Positions 23,644 to 35,705 of a DNA stretch of 64,000 nt are shown piece by piece. The notes beneath the pieces are model-generated. The model did not search any database and was not told the origin of the DNA. It worked only from the letters and a program-made list of their open reading frames with translations. Made by a program: the position numbers and the translations under genes. This stretch comes from Aquilaria yunnanensis (taxonomy: Eukaryota > Streptophyta > Magnoliopsida > Malvales > Thymelaeaceae): contig CM077594.1 of assembly GCA_039654915.1 (NCBI GenBank), forward strand, positions 17,731,001 to 17,795,000, in the 5' to 3' direction. Every line of letters begins with the position of its first letter. The stretch's first letter is position 1.

Positions 23644-24873
23644 GAGCCTCTCGTACTATACCTCGCCGTCACAGAAAAACCTATGAGTTCGGTCCTTGTA
23701 AAAGAAGAGGGGCCAAAGCAATGGCCGGTCTATTACGTGAGCAAATCCCTGCATGGTGCCGAAATCAGGTATCCTTTGTTACAAAAAGCTATATATGCCT
23801 TGGTGCTGGCAGGGAGAAGGCTACGACCATACTTTCAGGCTCACCCTATCATCGTCCGAAGTAGTTTACCACTTCGGGACGTCATGAGGAAGGTGGATCA
23901 TTCCGGAAGGCTCTCCAAATGGTGTATAGAGCTTGGCGAACACGACATCGCTTACGAACCTCGGAAAGCCATAAAAGCTCAAGCACTGGCAGACTTTATC
24001 GCCGAAGTACCCACCACCGAGGACAGCCATCCGGATCCTGACGAAGGTGATCCCGAATGGACTTTGCATGTTGACGGAGCCTCGGGGTCTAAACATCAGG
24101 GAGCTGGGGTAGTTATTAGAGGTCCCGAAGGCCTTGAAGTAACGAAGGCCATCAAGTTCAGCTTTAACGTCACCAACAATGTGGCTGAGTATGAAGCCCT
24201 CATAGCAGGATTGCGCCTAGCCAGAAGAATTGGCGTGCGAAATCTGAAAGCCCACAGCAACTCCCAGCTAGTAGTTCGGCAGACAGTAGGAGACTATGGG
24301 GCGAAGGACTCAATCTTGGCAAAATACCATGAACTGGTGGCAAAACTCATTCAGGAGTTTGATACCGTGCGAATTGAAAACGTACCTCGACGGGATAACG
24401 CCGAAGCAGACTGCTTGGCAAAATCAAAAACACACACCGAGGTACTAAGCCCCCCGAGTATTGAAGTACTGAACATGGTAACTTCGGAAAAAGGCTGGAA
24501 AGACCTGATAAAAAGGTATCTCGCGAACAACACGCTCCCCGAAGACCCCATTGAGGCTGTAAAACTGCGAAGACGCTCCGGGCGATTCTTCTTAATAGGC
24601 GAAGAGCTGTATCGACAGGGATATTCAAACCCACTACAGAGGTGTGTTGGCGAAGAGGATACTGAAATGATCCTCGAAGAAGTACACGAAGGCGCTTGTG
24701 GTTCGCACATCAGAACCGATGCCCTGGCGGCAGTAATACTGCGCCAAGGATACTTTTGGCCTACCCTGAGAAAGGACGCTAGGCAGTTCGTCCGAAAATG
24801 TGGTAACTGCCACAAACACGCAAAAATCCAGAGGACACCCTCGGAAATGGTAACTTCGGCTGACTATCCTTAG
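23644..24873 (+). pseudogene. RNase H, second (archaeal-type) RNase H and integrase zinc finger of element 3
   Basis: The first part (23683-24010) is the Ty3-type RNase H, with YYVSKSLHGAEIRYPLLQK. The second, from about 24055, is an archaeal-type RNase H with HVDGASGSKHQGAG, NNVAEYEALIAGL and RRDNAEADCLAK. Having both is diagnostic of the Tat lineage. Then comes the integrase His2-Cys2 finger (HEGACGSH ... CGNCHKH, about 24690-24820). It ends at a TAG at 24871-24873, probably a former Trp or Cys codon. Confidence 0.92.
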
Positions 24874-25731
24874 CCCTTCGCAGTCTGGGGCATAGACCTC
24901 ATAGGACCACTCCCAACAGCGCCCGGAGGCGTGAAGTTCTGCGTGGGAGCAGTAGACCATTTCTCCAAATGGGTTGAGGCAGAACCGCTAGCAACTATCA
25001 CGGCAAAAGAAGTGCAGAAGTTCATATGGAAGAACATCGTATGTAGATTTGGCATACCGAGGGTGCTAGTAGCTGACAATGGATCCCAGTTCATAGATAA
25101 AGGATTCCAGGAATTTACCAGCGACCTCGGAATAAAGATGCACTTCGCCCCAGTAGTTCACCCCCAAAGCAATGGGCAGGTAGAAGTATCTAATAGGACC
25201 ATGAAAGATGGTCTGAAAAAGAGACTGGGGGAAGCAAAAGGGAAATGGCCAGGAGAACTCCAAAGCGTATTATGGAGCTACCGAACAACACCCCGAATAG
25301 CCACAGGGGAAACGCCTTTTTCACTAGTATTCGGTACAGAGGCCATCATTCCAATCGAGGTAGTGCGACCATCAGTACGGGTGCAAGTGTTGGATGAAAG
25401 TGGAAACGACCTCGGCCTAAGAACAAAGCTTGACCTCATCAGCGAACACAGAGAAATAGCTGAGCTGAGAAGAAAAGCTTTTCAGCAAAGAGTGGCCGCG
25501 GCCATCAATTTACGAGCCCGGCCAAAAGAGATTAAGATGGTAGACCTCGTTCTCCGAAAGGCTGGCTTCGCACCCCGAAGGCCATCCCACGGAGTACTTC
25601 GCGCGAATTGGGAAGGACCTTATCTGGTTCTTGCCGAAGTACGAAAAGGCGTGTACAGACTCGGCGACGCCGATGGCATAGAATTGAAAAATACTTGGCA
25701 TTCAGATGCCTTGAAAAAATTCTATGCTTAA
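24874..25731 (+). pseudogene. Integrase core and C-terminus of element 3
   Basis: Continues after the TAG. The three catalytic residues are present: Asp in WGIDLIGP (codon 24895), Asp in ADNGSQF (25075) and Glu in GQVEVSNR (25183), with 35 residues between the last two. The C-terminus has the ANWEGPYLVL segment and ends WHSDALKKFYA. Integrase inserts the cDNA and makes the 5-bp duplications. The domain is intact from 24874 but cut off from the polyprotein by the upstream stop. Confidence 0.92.
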
Positions 25732-26120
25732 GGCTTCGTGGAAGAATTGTGTTGTACAAATTAGACAAATATTCTAAGTACAAAAGTTTCTTAGAGAAAT
25801 TCTTGAAGTACAAAATCAGAATTCCGCAAAGGTGCTCGCCGAAAAAAGCGCAGGTGATTTCTCGAAGTCCCTTGAGCAATCATGTTCGGGAAAAATGGGA
25901 AATTTCGAACCGCGCAAAGATACTCGCCTTAACAAAAGCAAGTGCCGTTTCCCGAAGTCTCTTGAGCAAATGTGTTCGGGACAAAGGGAAATGAAAAAAC
26001 TTGCAAAAAGACTTAGCCAAAAAATCTTCATTAAAGATAAAACAGGCTTACAAAGGTGAAGTGCCCGAAGAAGTAGTACAAAAAGTGAAGAAGAAAAAAG
26101 GAAAAGGCCCCTAAAACTGC
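25732..26120. other. Spacer between integrase and antisense gene, element 3
   Basis: Contains repeated CCCGAAGTC(C/T)CTTGAGCAA motifs (about 25860 and 25950) also present at the equivalent place in elements 1 and 2. Probably the 3' UTR shared by the two converging transcripts. Confidence 0.45.
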
Positions 26121-28509
26121 CTAAGAGTTTTTGGTGTCCCGAGAGCCACCAGCTTCTACGCCCTTTTCCGTAACCTTTGGCCCCAGAATTGAGGAAGGCA
26201 GGTTTAGGTGCTCGATCTTCAACCAGGACCACCGAGGCCCCTCGGGAATGTTCAAGGCTTCCAAAAAAGAGAGGTCCAGATCTGGGAACCTTTGAAGGAC
26301 TTGGTGCCGAGCAAGGCAAAAGCCGTCCTGGAAGGCGACCTTGGTTATTTGGTCGGATTTATCCTTCTTGACCCCAAGGTCCTTGAGCTCGTCCTTCAGA
26401 TCCGCAACCTCCTTCTTCAGCGCCTTTATCCTCTTCTTCTTCTCAGGCTCCTTCTTCAAGGATTCGACCTCGGCATGAAGCGCATTTTTCTCAATAAGCA
26501 ACCTCGCCAGGAGTTCGTCAGACTCTGACTTCGACTTTAGAAGCGTTTCATTGGCCGAAAGCAGTCCCGCCACCTCGGAACCGAGGTCAAAAATCTGCTG
26601 CGAGGTTTTCTTCAAAATCTTCTATTTTTCCTCCCGGAGGGCGGCAACCTCCTTCTCCACAGTGTCAGCCAGCTGCAGGTTCTTGACGGCCAGTTCCGAA
26701 CACATGGCCTTCATTTTCTCTATGGCCTCTAAGGCCGAAGTTTGGAACTGCGTATGCCTGGCCACCCGAACTCTGAGGTAGCCAACATACGCCATCAGCT
26801 GCCAAAAGATGAAGGCAAGGTCAGTAAAAGCCAAACACTTAGAAAAAATTCTTCAAAGGCAACCAGCATACCTGAGCAGCATGCTCGGTAACTTTCGTGG
26901 CGAGGGTGTCATCGTCCGGATGAGCCGTCGCAATAGCCTTAAAGGAGGCCTCAGTGAGCACCCCCTTCGCGATCTCCTTAGCCATTTGGGGACAGTCTCC
27001 GGAGAACAAATTCATGTCCTCCGTAAACGTCCAAAAAGGCTTCTTCGGAATTTTCCCTTTCGGGACTTTGGCATCACGGAGGGCTCGCTTCTGGGCGTGT
27101 TCAGCCGCCCAACTTGGAGTAAGTGACTCCCCTACATGGCAAAACGAGCAGCTGGTGAGAATGAAAAGAACTTTGGAAAATAAAGGCATTACACTTCGGC
27201 GAAAAAGCAAACCTGGCGGCACCTCGACGACGTCATCGTCAGAAGCCGGGGCCTCATCGGTAGAGATCTCCTTGCCCTTGCGTTTACGCCGCTCCTCGGC
27301 AGAAGGAGCCTCCACCACGGCATCCAAAAGAGCCTGCGACGGAGTGGGGTTCTGAGGAGGGACATCGGCCGAAAAGACGTTAGCAGCAACCTCGGAAGGC
27401 GGAATGGCAGCGACCTCGGGCTCCCCACTTTCCTCCTTAATACTTTCCAAATGGGGAGGAAGAATAGTCTTCTTTGCCCGTTTGGCCGAAGGTCCAGCAC
27501 CAGTGGTTTTCCGCCTTCGGGAAGCCGCCTTCTTCGTCTGCTCCCCCTTCTCTACTTGGCCGGTGAAGAGGGACTTATAGAAGGCAGCAGTGCCGTCGCC
27601 CATCTCTAGAAAGGAAAGAAAGCATCAGCGTAAGTCCGAGACGAAAGCTATAACAACGGGAGTTAGAGATAACTTACTCTCAAACAAAGTTTCGTAAGAA
27701 ATCTCCTCCCGAAGGAATTGCAACAACCAGGAATCCTTCCCTGCGATGGCAGGAGCTGGCATCTTAAGGTCCGTCTTGTGCTCCTTCACTACCCCTAACT
27801 CCCGAAGAACCTCTTCGGTCATCAATCTCCAATTGATTGGGAAGGGGTAGAGAGAGCGCGAAGGGACCTCAGGACCCCAGTCCGAGAGAGCACGGATACG
27901 GCCGTCGAAGTCCTTAAAGATAGGAGCCAACTCCAGAGTTAGCAGTATCCTCGGATCCACGACGTCCATTTCTAGCTTTCCCTGAGCCCATTTGGTCAGA
28001 ACATGCGACTAGGCCTCCTCCATCTTCAGAAAGAAAAATTTTTGTTGCCACCCTTGCCAGCTGTCCTTGGTGGTGAAGGTGAACGTATATTTTTTGCTCC
28101 CAGATCCCCAAGGTAGCATGAAGTAAAAGCCACCCTTCGGGACCACAAAGAGCTTGTAGTATTGCATAAAAACAATAAAGTGGGGTTCTATCCCGAAGAC
28201 GCCACACGTGCAGAAGAAGGCGTTAAAATAGCAGTACGAGTTCGGGGGAAGTTGATTTACGGCAATGCTATGAAATTGGCAGAACTCGCAAACCATCTTC
28301 GGAGGAGGGTACTGAAGTCCGGCCTTCAGTTGGGCTCGGAAAATGGTAACCTCATTACTTCGGTTTGAAAAACAAAACTGATCAGAACGAGGCAACCTCG
28401 TAACGGCATACGAAGGAAGAAAGAACTTTTTCTTCCATCTTGCCAGTTTTTTTGGAGTGGTGCAGCAAGGATGAGATAAAAGAGGCTGCCAGCTCTCGGG
28501 AATAGGCAT
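26121..28509 (-). pseudogene. Antisense Transposase_28-like / coiled-coil gene of element 3
   Basis: The best preserved copy. Inferred exons (5' to 3' on the minus strand): 28509-27678, 27605-27213, 27131-26872, 26798-26121. Every intron is GT-AG (donors GTAAGT, GTTTGC, GTATGC), and the joins match those of the other copies. Start chosen at MPIPESWQPL because element 2 has the same PESW context. Exon 1 is Transposase_28-like (FCQFHSIAVNQLPPNSYCYF, FIVFMQYYKLF). Exon 2 is basic with a KKTTGAGPSAKRAKK-like, possibly nuclear, stretch. Exons 3-4 form an amphipathic coiled coil with KKEPEKKKRIKALKKE. Only two TAG stops break it: 28009-28011 (Trp in the other copies) and 26622-26624. The reading frame is otherwise kept. 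Confidence 0.8.
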
Positions 28510-28767
28510 ATTTGCAGAAAATGGTTTCGGAAAAAGGCAAGAAAACAAGTTCCGAAAAAAACTCTGAAAAATCAGAAGAGTCTGGAGAACAAAAACCCAC
28601 CAAAAGACTTGCCAAAATCTGGGTTTGAAGTCGCCGTCGTGAAAGGTTGCCGGAAAAACTCTGTTAAAACAGCTCCGCCGCAAAAAGCAAGAGAAAGCGC
28701 AAAAGCAGTGGCAAGCAGGGAAAAGAGCAGAAGCAAAAGCAAAAAGGGAATATATGATGGAATGGGC

Positions 28768-28775
28768 TATATATA
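28768..28775 (-). promoter_or_regulatory. TATA box of the antisense gene in element 3
   Basis: TATATATA on the minus strand, 259 bp upstream of the ATG, a spacing close to that of the other two copies. Confidence 0.65.
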
Positions 28776-29190
28776 GGCTGAAAGTAGCTAGTCGAATCGG
28801 CGTCATAAGTACCCTTTGGAGGCGAACCGTCGCCATAACTGCTCTCTGCACCCAAAAAGACGCGCTCTCTGTAACCGACGAGACTCCCCTCAAATGACAG
28901 TGTGCCACGTGTCAGCCGCCGTGCCAAAATAGGGGACGTGCCCTCTGACATCCCTAAAAAACTAGGACGCGCCGCTCCAGATTGACACACCTGGTCATAA
29001 GACGCGACGCTGCACAGACCTGCAAAAGGAAAAAGGAAAGAAGTAAGTAGCCTCGAAGACACCAAAAGACAGGCTATTGCCGAACAGCCCATATCTTCGG
29101 GCAAAAGGTGTACCTTCGGCACAGGTTTTACTCCCTAAAAACTCCCAAAGAGCATCCTCGAAAAGATTACAAACCGAAGTCTCCACTTCG

Positions 29191-29210
29191 ACTTTCCAAA
29201 GGGGGGCATG
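29191..29210 (+). promoter_or_regulatory. Polypurine tract of element 3
   Basis: CCAAAGGGGGGCATG directly before the 3' LTR. Confidence 0.8.
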
Positions 29211-29961
29211 TGATAGCCGAAGGGCTATCGCCTCTATCTGACCCGAACTCGGAGCGTCAGGGAACGCGAGGAAGCTATTAGCCCCCCCGAGGTACTAAAC
29301 AGATCGCCTTCGGAAACGGAGAATCAGCTATTGCAAAGCTGAAGAGGATCTCCCCGAAGGCGGAACCCTGAATCAGGGAACTCCCCGAACTACGGGCATA
29401 TTTCCCGAAGGGGCATCGTCCATACCAGAGGACGACCTCAGCCAGGGACCTCGGGAGTACGGTATGAGCATTTAAGGAGCCTCTGACATGCCTCCCACAG
29501 CCGCTACATGTCACCTCAAACGGTGATTTGACACGCCGACGCCATCCAGGTCACGTCACGGTCTGTCTCGGTTCAAGGCTCAAGGAGCCTGCCACCGGCT
29601 ACTTGTCCCCTACGCCCAGAAATTCAGAGAACATCCGACCGAACATGTGTCACGATCTGAACGGGCTGGACATTCCTATAAATACCAAGAAACAAACCCT
29701 GGCAAAAGGTTGGACTCCTCTCCTTTAAGAAAACACAGGCAAGCCCACTGAAAACTCTAGTGCTTCCCCCTTACCTTCTCAGGAAACTGACTTGGGCGTC
29801 GGAGGCTCCTCCCTAGAAAAGCACCTCGGGGACCTCCTAACCCCCTTTTCTAAGCTTTGCAGGCACGTTCCCCTTGGAAACCTCAACTCCAGGCGCTCTC
29901 CCTCACAGGAAGCCCTCCCGGGAGTCACCATGCCTTCCAGCGAAGATGTCCCCGGACATCA
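29211..29961 (+). repeat. 3' LTR of element 3 (751 bp)
   Basis: Same length as the 5' LTR, about 27 substitutions by eye and no length change. Confidence 0.95.
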
Positions 29962-29966
29962 GGCTT
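29962..29966. repeat. TSD of element 3, right
   Basis: GGCTT. After it the gag of element 2 resumes in frame. Confidence 0.9.
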
Positions 29967-31230
29967 TCTACGTGAGTTCCAATGCTCTGTCGTGGCCGAA
30001 ATGACGCAGCAATTAGACCGCTGATGGCCGCAGCCAACTCCGGGGCAAAGGCCTTCCTCACGGGTGCCTCATCGGGAGAAGAGCCCCAAGTCAACTCACT
30101 GGAGTTCGGGAAGTGGAAAGCAACGAGATGAATCCTCCACGGAGAACATACCCCTCGGGAGGCGACCTACGGGAGAAACAACGTCAAAACGGCCTAAAAC
30201 TCCTCGTCGAATGAGTTCTTCGCCCAAAGGAAAATCACCATCTCCTCGGCGCCGAAGTCACTCCCCAAATAGGAGACATCAGTCTCCGTTCCCGGAGACC
30301 TATAGACAAAAAAAAGAATAGCCCAGTGCTGTACTCCTTGTGGAGAAAATATTAAAGAGGTTAGAAAGGGTGGAGAGGCAGGTAGCTCGGAAGCCCGTCT
30401 GGGCTAGGCTGTCAGAAACTTTTAACGGGGACGAATCACCATTCACCCGAGCAGTGGTCGAAGCACCCATGCCGAGCGACTTTCTGGTACCTCGGTTGGA
30501 AACCTACGATGGCCGAACTGACCCTCAGGCTCTTCTGACGAAATACAAACGCAGCATGGTGTTGCACGGTGCTGATGATGCCACCTTGTGCAAATGTTTT
30601 GAGGTCACCCTTGCCGGACCAGCAACGGTGTAGTACAACTTATTGGCTCCAGGAACTATCATGGAGTTCCAAGAGTTGTCTACTGCCTTCACGTGGCAAT
30701 TTATTGGGAGCTGACCAACGGCGAAGATGCTAGTCCAGATGTTCGACATAGCGTAGAAAAATGGGGAAACCATTCGTGACTATGTCGAAATGTTCAATAT
30801 GGAAGCCTTGAGCGTTCCAGACTTCAAGCCAGAAATACGTATCTTGGCCATGACACGAAGACTTCAAAGGGACTCCCAGTTGTTCTATGAGTTTTCCAAG
30901 GATCCCCCCGATACGCTCGGCGAGTTTTACCGAAGGGTCGAACAGTACATGACCGCTGAAGAACTAATAATGGAAGGCCCCAAACCCGATCACATTCGCA
31001 TCGAAAGGCCGAGCCAGCAACCTCGTTACCCGATCGAGTCAGGGGTACGACCTCGGAAGCCCAGGGGAAGGAAGCCATTGGCTTTCACCCCTCTGAACAC
31101 CTCAAGGACGAGCATCCTCATGACAATGGAAGGGCAGGGAGCCCAAATCCAAAGACCGAAGGCCATGACCTCAGACAACAAAAAAAAATATGAAGAAGTT
31201 CTGCCAGTTTCACTGGGACCATGGCCATGA
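29967..31230 (+). pseudogene. gag (middle part) of element 2
   Basis: Continues the frame interrupted at 19513 and parallels element 3 gag. Arg/Ser-rich N-terminus, then the gag core (LVPRLETYDGRTDPQ, DDATLCKCFEVTLAGPAT). Broken by stops at about 30022 (TGA), 30318, 30632, 30712 and 30754 and by a frameshift near 31180-31190. This is more damage than in element 3, in keeping with its greater age. Confidence 0.85.
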
Positions 31231-32290
31231 TACCGAGGACTGCTTCCAACTAAAGAAGTACATTGAATCACTGATAAAGCAAGGTCAGCTTCGGCGTTAC
31301 CTGCGGATACCCTCCTCGAATGGGAGAATAGAAGAGGAAGGGAAAGGAGATGACAAGGAATACAACTCCGACAGGCGTCGGAACCGAAGTCCGAAAAGGC
31401 GCCCGCCACGCCCGGCAAGAATGATACAAATGATCACAACAGGATTGCCATCGGCAGAAAGGAAGAGAAAAGCAAAGGAGATTTCGGTAATGGAACATAG
31501 GAATCCATCTCTCCGATCCACTGTCATATTTCCCCATGATTATCCATTGCTGATTATGGCAAGGACCGGAAGCTGGGACGTTAAGAGAGTGCTGCTGGAT
31601 GATGGTTCAAATGCAGATGTCCTGTTCACGCACCTGCTGCCAAGTTTGTGTATACCAAGAAGTGACCTCAAGTCCGTCACTTCCCCTACATTTGGAGTAG
31701 GACCATCTGAACTCCCTGTCCTTGGCTGGATTGATCTTCCCTTGATGTTAAGAGGAACCTCGGCCAGTAACAAGGATGAGTTGTTTACTTTAGTAATAAC
31801 AAGGTTCATCGTCATTGATGTCCCTTCTTCATACAACGCCATCCTCGGAAGGCAAACGCAAGAAAACCTCCACATCCACCTAGATGTGAAGTACTTAACG
31901 ATCACCTTTGCCACCAAGGATGGAGATGCTGAAATCTTCATCGACCAGAGGGAGGTGAGGAGAGTGTTCGTCAAGGCGAGGAAAGCCCCAGTGAAGAACT
32001 GCACACAGACTACGGAAATGAAAGACTTGCCCGCAGAAGAGTCGAAAGGAGAAGGAACAGAAGATCCTGAGAAAATAAAAATGGAAGAAATAGAGCTTGT
32101 CCCAGGCCGAAACACCCGAATAGGGAAAAAATTGGCCGAATGTGACAAGGAAAAGCTTGTATCTTTCCTATTAATGAATAAAGATTTGTTTGCCTACTCG
32201 CCGAGAGACATACCTGGGGTAGACCCTCGCATAATACAGCATAGCCTCAAAGTAAGCCCAGAGGCGAAGCCCGTTCGCCAGAAAAAGTGA
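31190..32290 (+). pseudogene. gag zinc knuckle and protease of element 2
   Basis: Long open frame starting MKKFCQFHWDHGHDTEDCF (zinc-knuckle type), with the aspartic protease site LLDDGSNADVLF near 31595-31625 and YNAILGRQTQ. It ends in the RT linker at KVSPEAKPVRQKK, then TGA at 32288-32290, the same stop position as in element 3. Confidence 0.9.
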
Positions 32291-33565
32291 AGCCTCTTAG
32301 GACACAAAAATAACTTCGTGAAAACCGAAGTCTAACACTTAATAGATGCGGGCGTAATCAGGGAGGTCAAGTACCTTGAATGGTTAAGCAATGTGGTCAT
32401 CCCTACAAAAGAGGGGAGCAACAAGCTCCGAATATGCATTGACTTCCGAAACTTAAATGACGCTTACCCTAAAGATTCGTACCCTTTCCCGCCAATAGAC
32501 CAGTTGATAGACTCAACTGCTGAGTACGGACTCTTGAGCTTCCTCGACGCCTTTAGCAGGTATCATCAAATCAGAATGGATCCCGAAGATGAGGAAAAAA
32601 CTGCCTTCATCACCGAATTCGGTACATACTGCTATGTCAGAATGCCCTTCGGGCTTAAAAATACAGGAGCTACCTACCAGAGGCTGATGAACAAGGTCTT
32701 CAAAGACCAAATAGGGAGAAACATGGAAGTCTACGTCGATGACATGATAGTCAAAAGCAAGCTGCCTGTCAGTCATATCGCAGATTTGGAGGAAACTTTC
32801 CACCAACTTAGGGCATTCGGAATATGCCTTAATCTGGAAAAGTGCGTCTTCGGCGTAAGTTCAGGCAAGTTCTTCGGATTTATGGTGTCAGAAAGAGGTA
32901 TCGATGCCAACCCGGAAAAAGTCAAAGCACTACTCGGATTCCAAACTCCCGTCACAACAAAGGATGTCCAAAGACTCACGGGAAGAATAACGTGCCTTAG
33001 CAGATTCATTTCCAAGTATAGGGATCGCTGTCGAGCATTCTTTAAAGTCCTTACAAAGGCAGCAAAAAATGGTGGCAACCTCGGAGGCGATGACCGTCCT
33101 TGGAACGAGGAGTGCCAAAAAGCTTGGGAAGAGCTTAAAGTCTATCTATCTCGCCTACCCACTCTTCGGCAACCACGAGAGGGAAAACCTCTTATATTGT
33201 ACCTCACAGTTACCGAAAAAGCACTAAGTTCGGTTCTCGTAAAAGAAGAGGGGGCAGAGCAATGGCCAATATACTACGTTAGCAAGTCCCTGCATGGCAC
33301 TGAGGTCAGGTATCCCCTGCTACAAAAGGCTATTTATGCCCTGGTATTAGCAAGCAGGAGACTACGCCCGTACTTTCAGGCTCACCCTATTATTATCCGA
33401 AGTAACCTACCTCTTTGGGATGTCATGAAGAGAGTAGATCATTCGGGAAGACTTTCCAAGTGGTGCATAGAGCTTGGCGAGTATGATATTACTTACGAGC
33501 CAAGGAAAGCAATAAAAGCTCAAGCTCTAGCAGACTTCATTGCTGAAGTGCCCATTGCCAAATGA
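32291..33565 (+). pseudogene. Reverse transcriptase and RNase H of element 2
   Basis: Begins after the shared TGA; one further TAA lies near 32330-32345. RT motifs are CIDFRNLNDAYPKDSYPFP, FLDAFSRYHQIRMD, MPFGLKNTGATYQ and YVDDM. RNase H follows (YYVSKSLHGTEVRYPLLQK) without the stop seen in element 3, ending at TGA 33563-33565. Confidence 0.92.
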
Positions 33566-34708
33566 GAACAATTGGACCTCGGCAAAGCTGAGCCAGAATG
33601 GACCTTGTTTGTAGATGGGGCCTCCGGTTCCGAACACCAAGGAGCTGGGGTAATCATTCGTGGCCCCGAAGGCCTCGAAGTCATGAAATCCATCAAATTT
33701 GGGTTTAATGTCACCAACAATATGGCAGAATATGAAGCTCTCATAGCAGGGTTATGCCTAGCCAGAAAGATTGGTGTGAGAAATCTAAAAGCCCACAGTG
33801 ACTCCTAACTGGTGGTGTGGAAGATGGCAGGGGACTATAGTGCAAAGGACCCAACTCTGGCGAAATATCACGAGTGCGTATCGAAGCTCATCCAGGAGTT
33901 CGACGCAGTACATATTGAAAATGTACCTCGCCGAGACAATGCCAAAGCAGACAGCTTGGCCAAATCAAAAAGGTTCACTGAAGTGTTAAGCCAACCGACC
34001 ATAGTGACGCTAACCATAGCAACCTCGGGCCAAGGGTGGAAAGATCTTATAAAGAGGTATCTTGCAACTGAAGAGCTCCCCGAAGATCCTCACATGGCAC
34101 TGAAGGTGCGAAAACGTTTCGGACGATATTTTCTAATTGGGAAAGAATTATACCGGCAAGGGTATGCGAATCCATTGCAAAGGTATGTCAGTGAAGAAGA
34201 CGCTAGGATGGTTCTCAAAGAGGTCCATGAGGGGGTTTGTGGTTCCCATATCGGAACTGACGCCTTGGCGGGAGTAATACTACGCCAAGGATACTTCTGG
34301 CCTACCTTGAGAAAGGACGCAAGGCAGTTCGTTCAAAAGTGTGACAATTGCCAAAGACACGCCAGTATCCAAAGACTCCCCTCGGAGTTAATAACCTCAG
34401 CAGATTACCCTTGTCCCTTTGCAGTGTGGGCCATAGATCTTATTGGGCCACTTCTTACAGCACCCGGAGGAGTGAAGTTCTGTGTGGTGGCAGTGGATTA
34501 CTTCACTAAGTGGATCGAGGCAGAACCCCTAACAACTATTTCGGCAAAGGATATACAAAAGTTCGTCTGGAAAAACATTATATGCAGGATTGGCATACCA
34601 AGAGTGATAGTGGCCGATAATGGTTCCCAGTTCACAAACAAGGGGTTCCAAGAATTCATCACCAACCTCGGAGTAAAAATGCACTTCGCCTCGGTAGCTC
34701 ATCCCTAG
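33566..34708 (+). pseudogene. Archaeal-type RNase H and integrase N-terminal/core of element 2
   Basis: Second RNase H FVDGASGSEHQGAG, broken by a TAA at 33806-33808. The frame resumes at 33812 with RRDNAKADSLAK, then the integrase finger (HEGVCGSH, CDNCQRH), WAIDLIGP and ADNGSQF. A TAG at 34706-34708 falls between the second and third catalytic residues. Confidence 0.9.
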
Positions 34709-35263
34709 ATCAACGGACAAGTAGAGGTATCCAACAGAACCATAAAAGAGAGTCTGAAAAAGAGGTTGGGAGAAGCAAAGGGAAAATGGCCAGGAGAACT
34801 TCCTAGTGTGCTCTGGAGTTATCGGACGACACCCCGAAGGGCCACGGGGGAAACACCTTTTTCACTCGTCTTCGGCACAGAGGCCATTATCCCTGTCGAA
34901 GTAGTGCGGCCATCAATTAGAATATAAGTGTTCGACGAAAAAGGGAATGACCTCGGATTGAAAACTAAGCTCGATCTGGTGGACGAACATAGAGAGGTGG
35001 CCGAACTCAGAAGGAAAGCCTTTCAGCAAAGAGTGGCCACATCCGTAAACCTGCACGTTAGGTTGAAAGGAATAAGGAAAGTTCTCCGAAAGGCTGAATT
35101 TGAGCCCCGAAGACCTTCCTAATGGGTGCTTCGGGTGAACTGGGAACGGCCTTACTTGGTCCTTGACGAAGTTTGCAAGGAAGTATACAAGCTTGGCGAC
35201 ACCCAAAGGGGAGAAATGAAAAACACATGGCACTCGGATGCCTTAAAAAAATTCTGTACTTAG
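34709..35263 (+). pseudogene. Integrase C-terminal part of element 2
   Basis: Begins with [14 protein letters not shown], which holds the catalytic Glu. More stops follow (near 34925 and 35120). Ends WHSDALKKFCT at TAG 35261-35263. Confidence 0.87.
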
Positions 35264-35705
35264 AATTTTTGATGAAAAATAGTACGAGTTAGAAATTTTT
35301 TCTAAAGTACAAAAGTTTTCTCCCATCTGAGAGTACTCGCCGAACAAAGCTGAAACATACACTCTCGAATGTCACATTTTCCTTCTGAAATTCATGAGGT
35401 TATATGCCTAAAAATGGGTGAAGGCTATCAAGTATGGCCAACGAAGGCAGGCTAAAATTTGCCTAAGGGAGTTCATCAACAACGAGCATTGACCCAAAGG
35501 TTGACCGATGAAGCGAATAAAGCATACGTTTCCGAAGTCCCTCGACCGAAAGTGGTCGGGACAACTGGGAAACAAAAATATTGCTCAAAGGAATTAACCA
35601 AATTATGAAGGAAGGAAAATTTATTGAAAAAGGCCTTTGAACAAGGAAAAAGTTACAATGAGAAAAATTACAAGGAAAAAGAAGAAGACAAAAGTCCTAG
35701 AACAA

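Larger units (their letters stand above)
19514..29961 (+). mobile_element. Tat-type Ty3/gypsy retrotransposon, element 3 (nested, 10,448 bp)
   Basis: Two 751-bp LTRs (19514-20264, 29211-29961), PBS at 20267, gag-protease, RT, RNase H, archaeal-type RNase H, integrase, an antisense gene on the minus strand, and a polypurine tract. It is flanked by GGCTT duplications that lie inside the gag of element 2. I count about 27 LTR differences by eye (about 3.6%), so it is the youngest copy here, yet it still carries several stops and one-base frameshifts. Two RNase H domains plus an extra antisense ORF place it in the Tat lineage. Confidence 0.95.
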
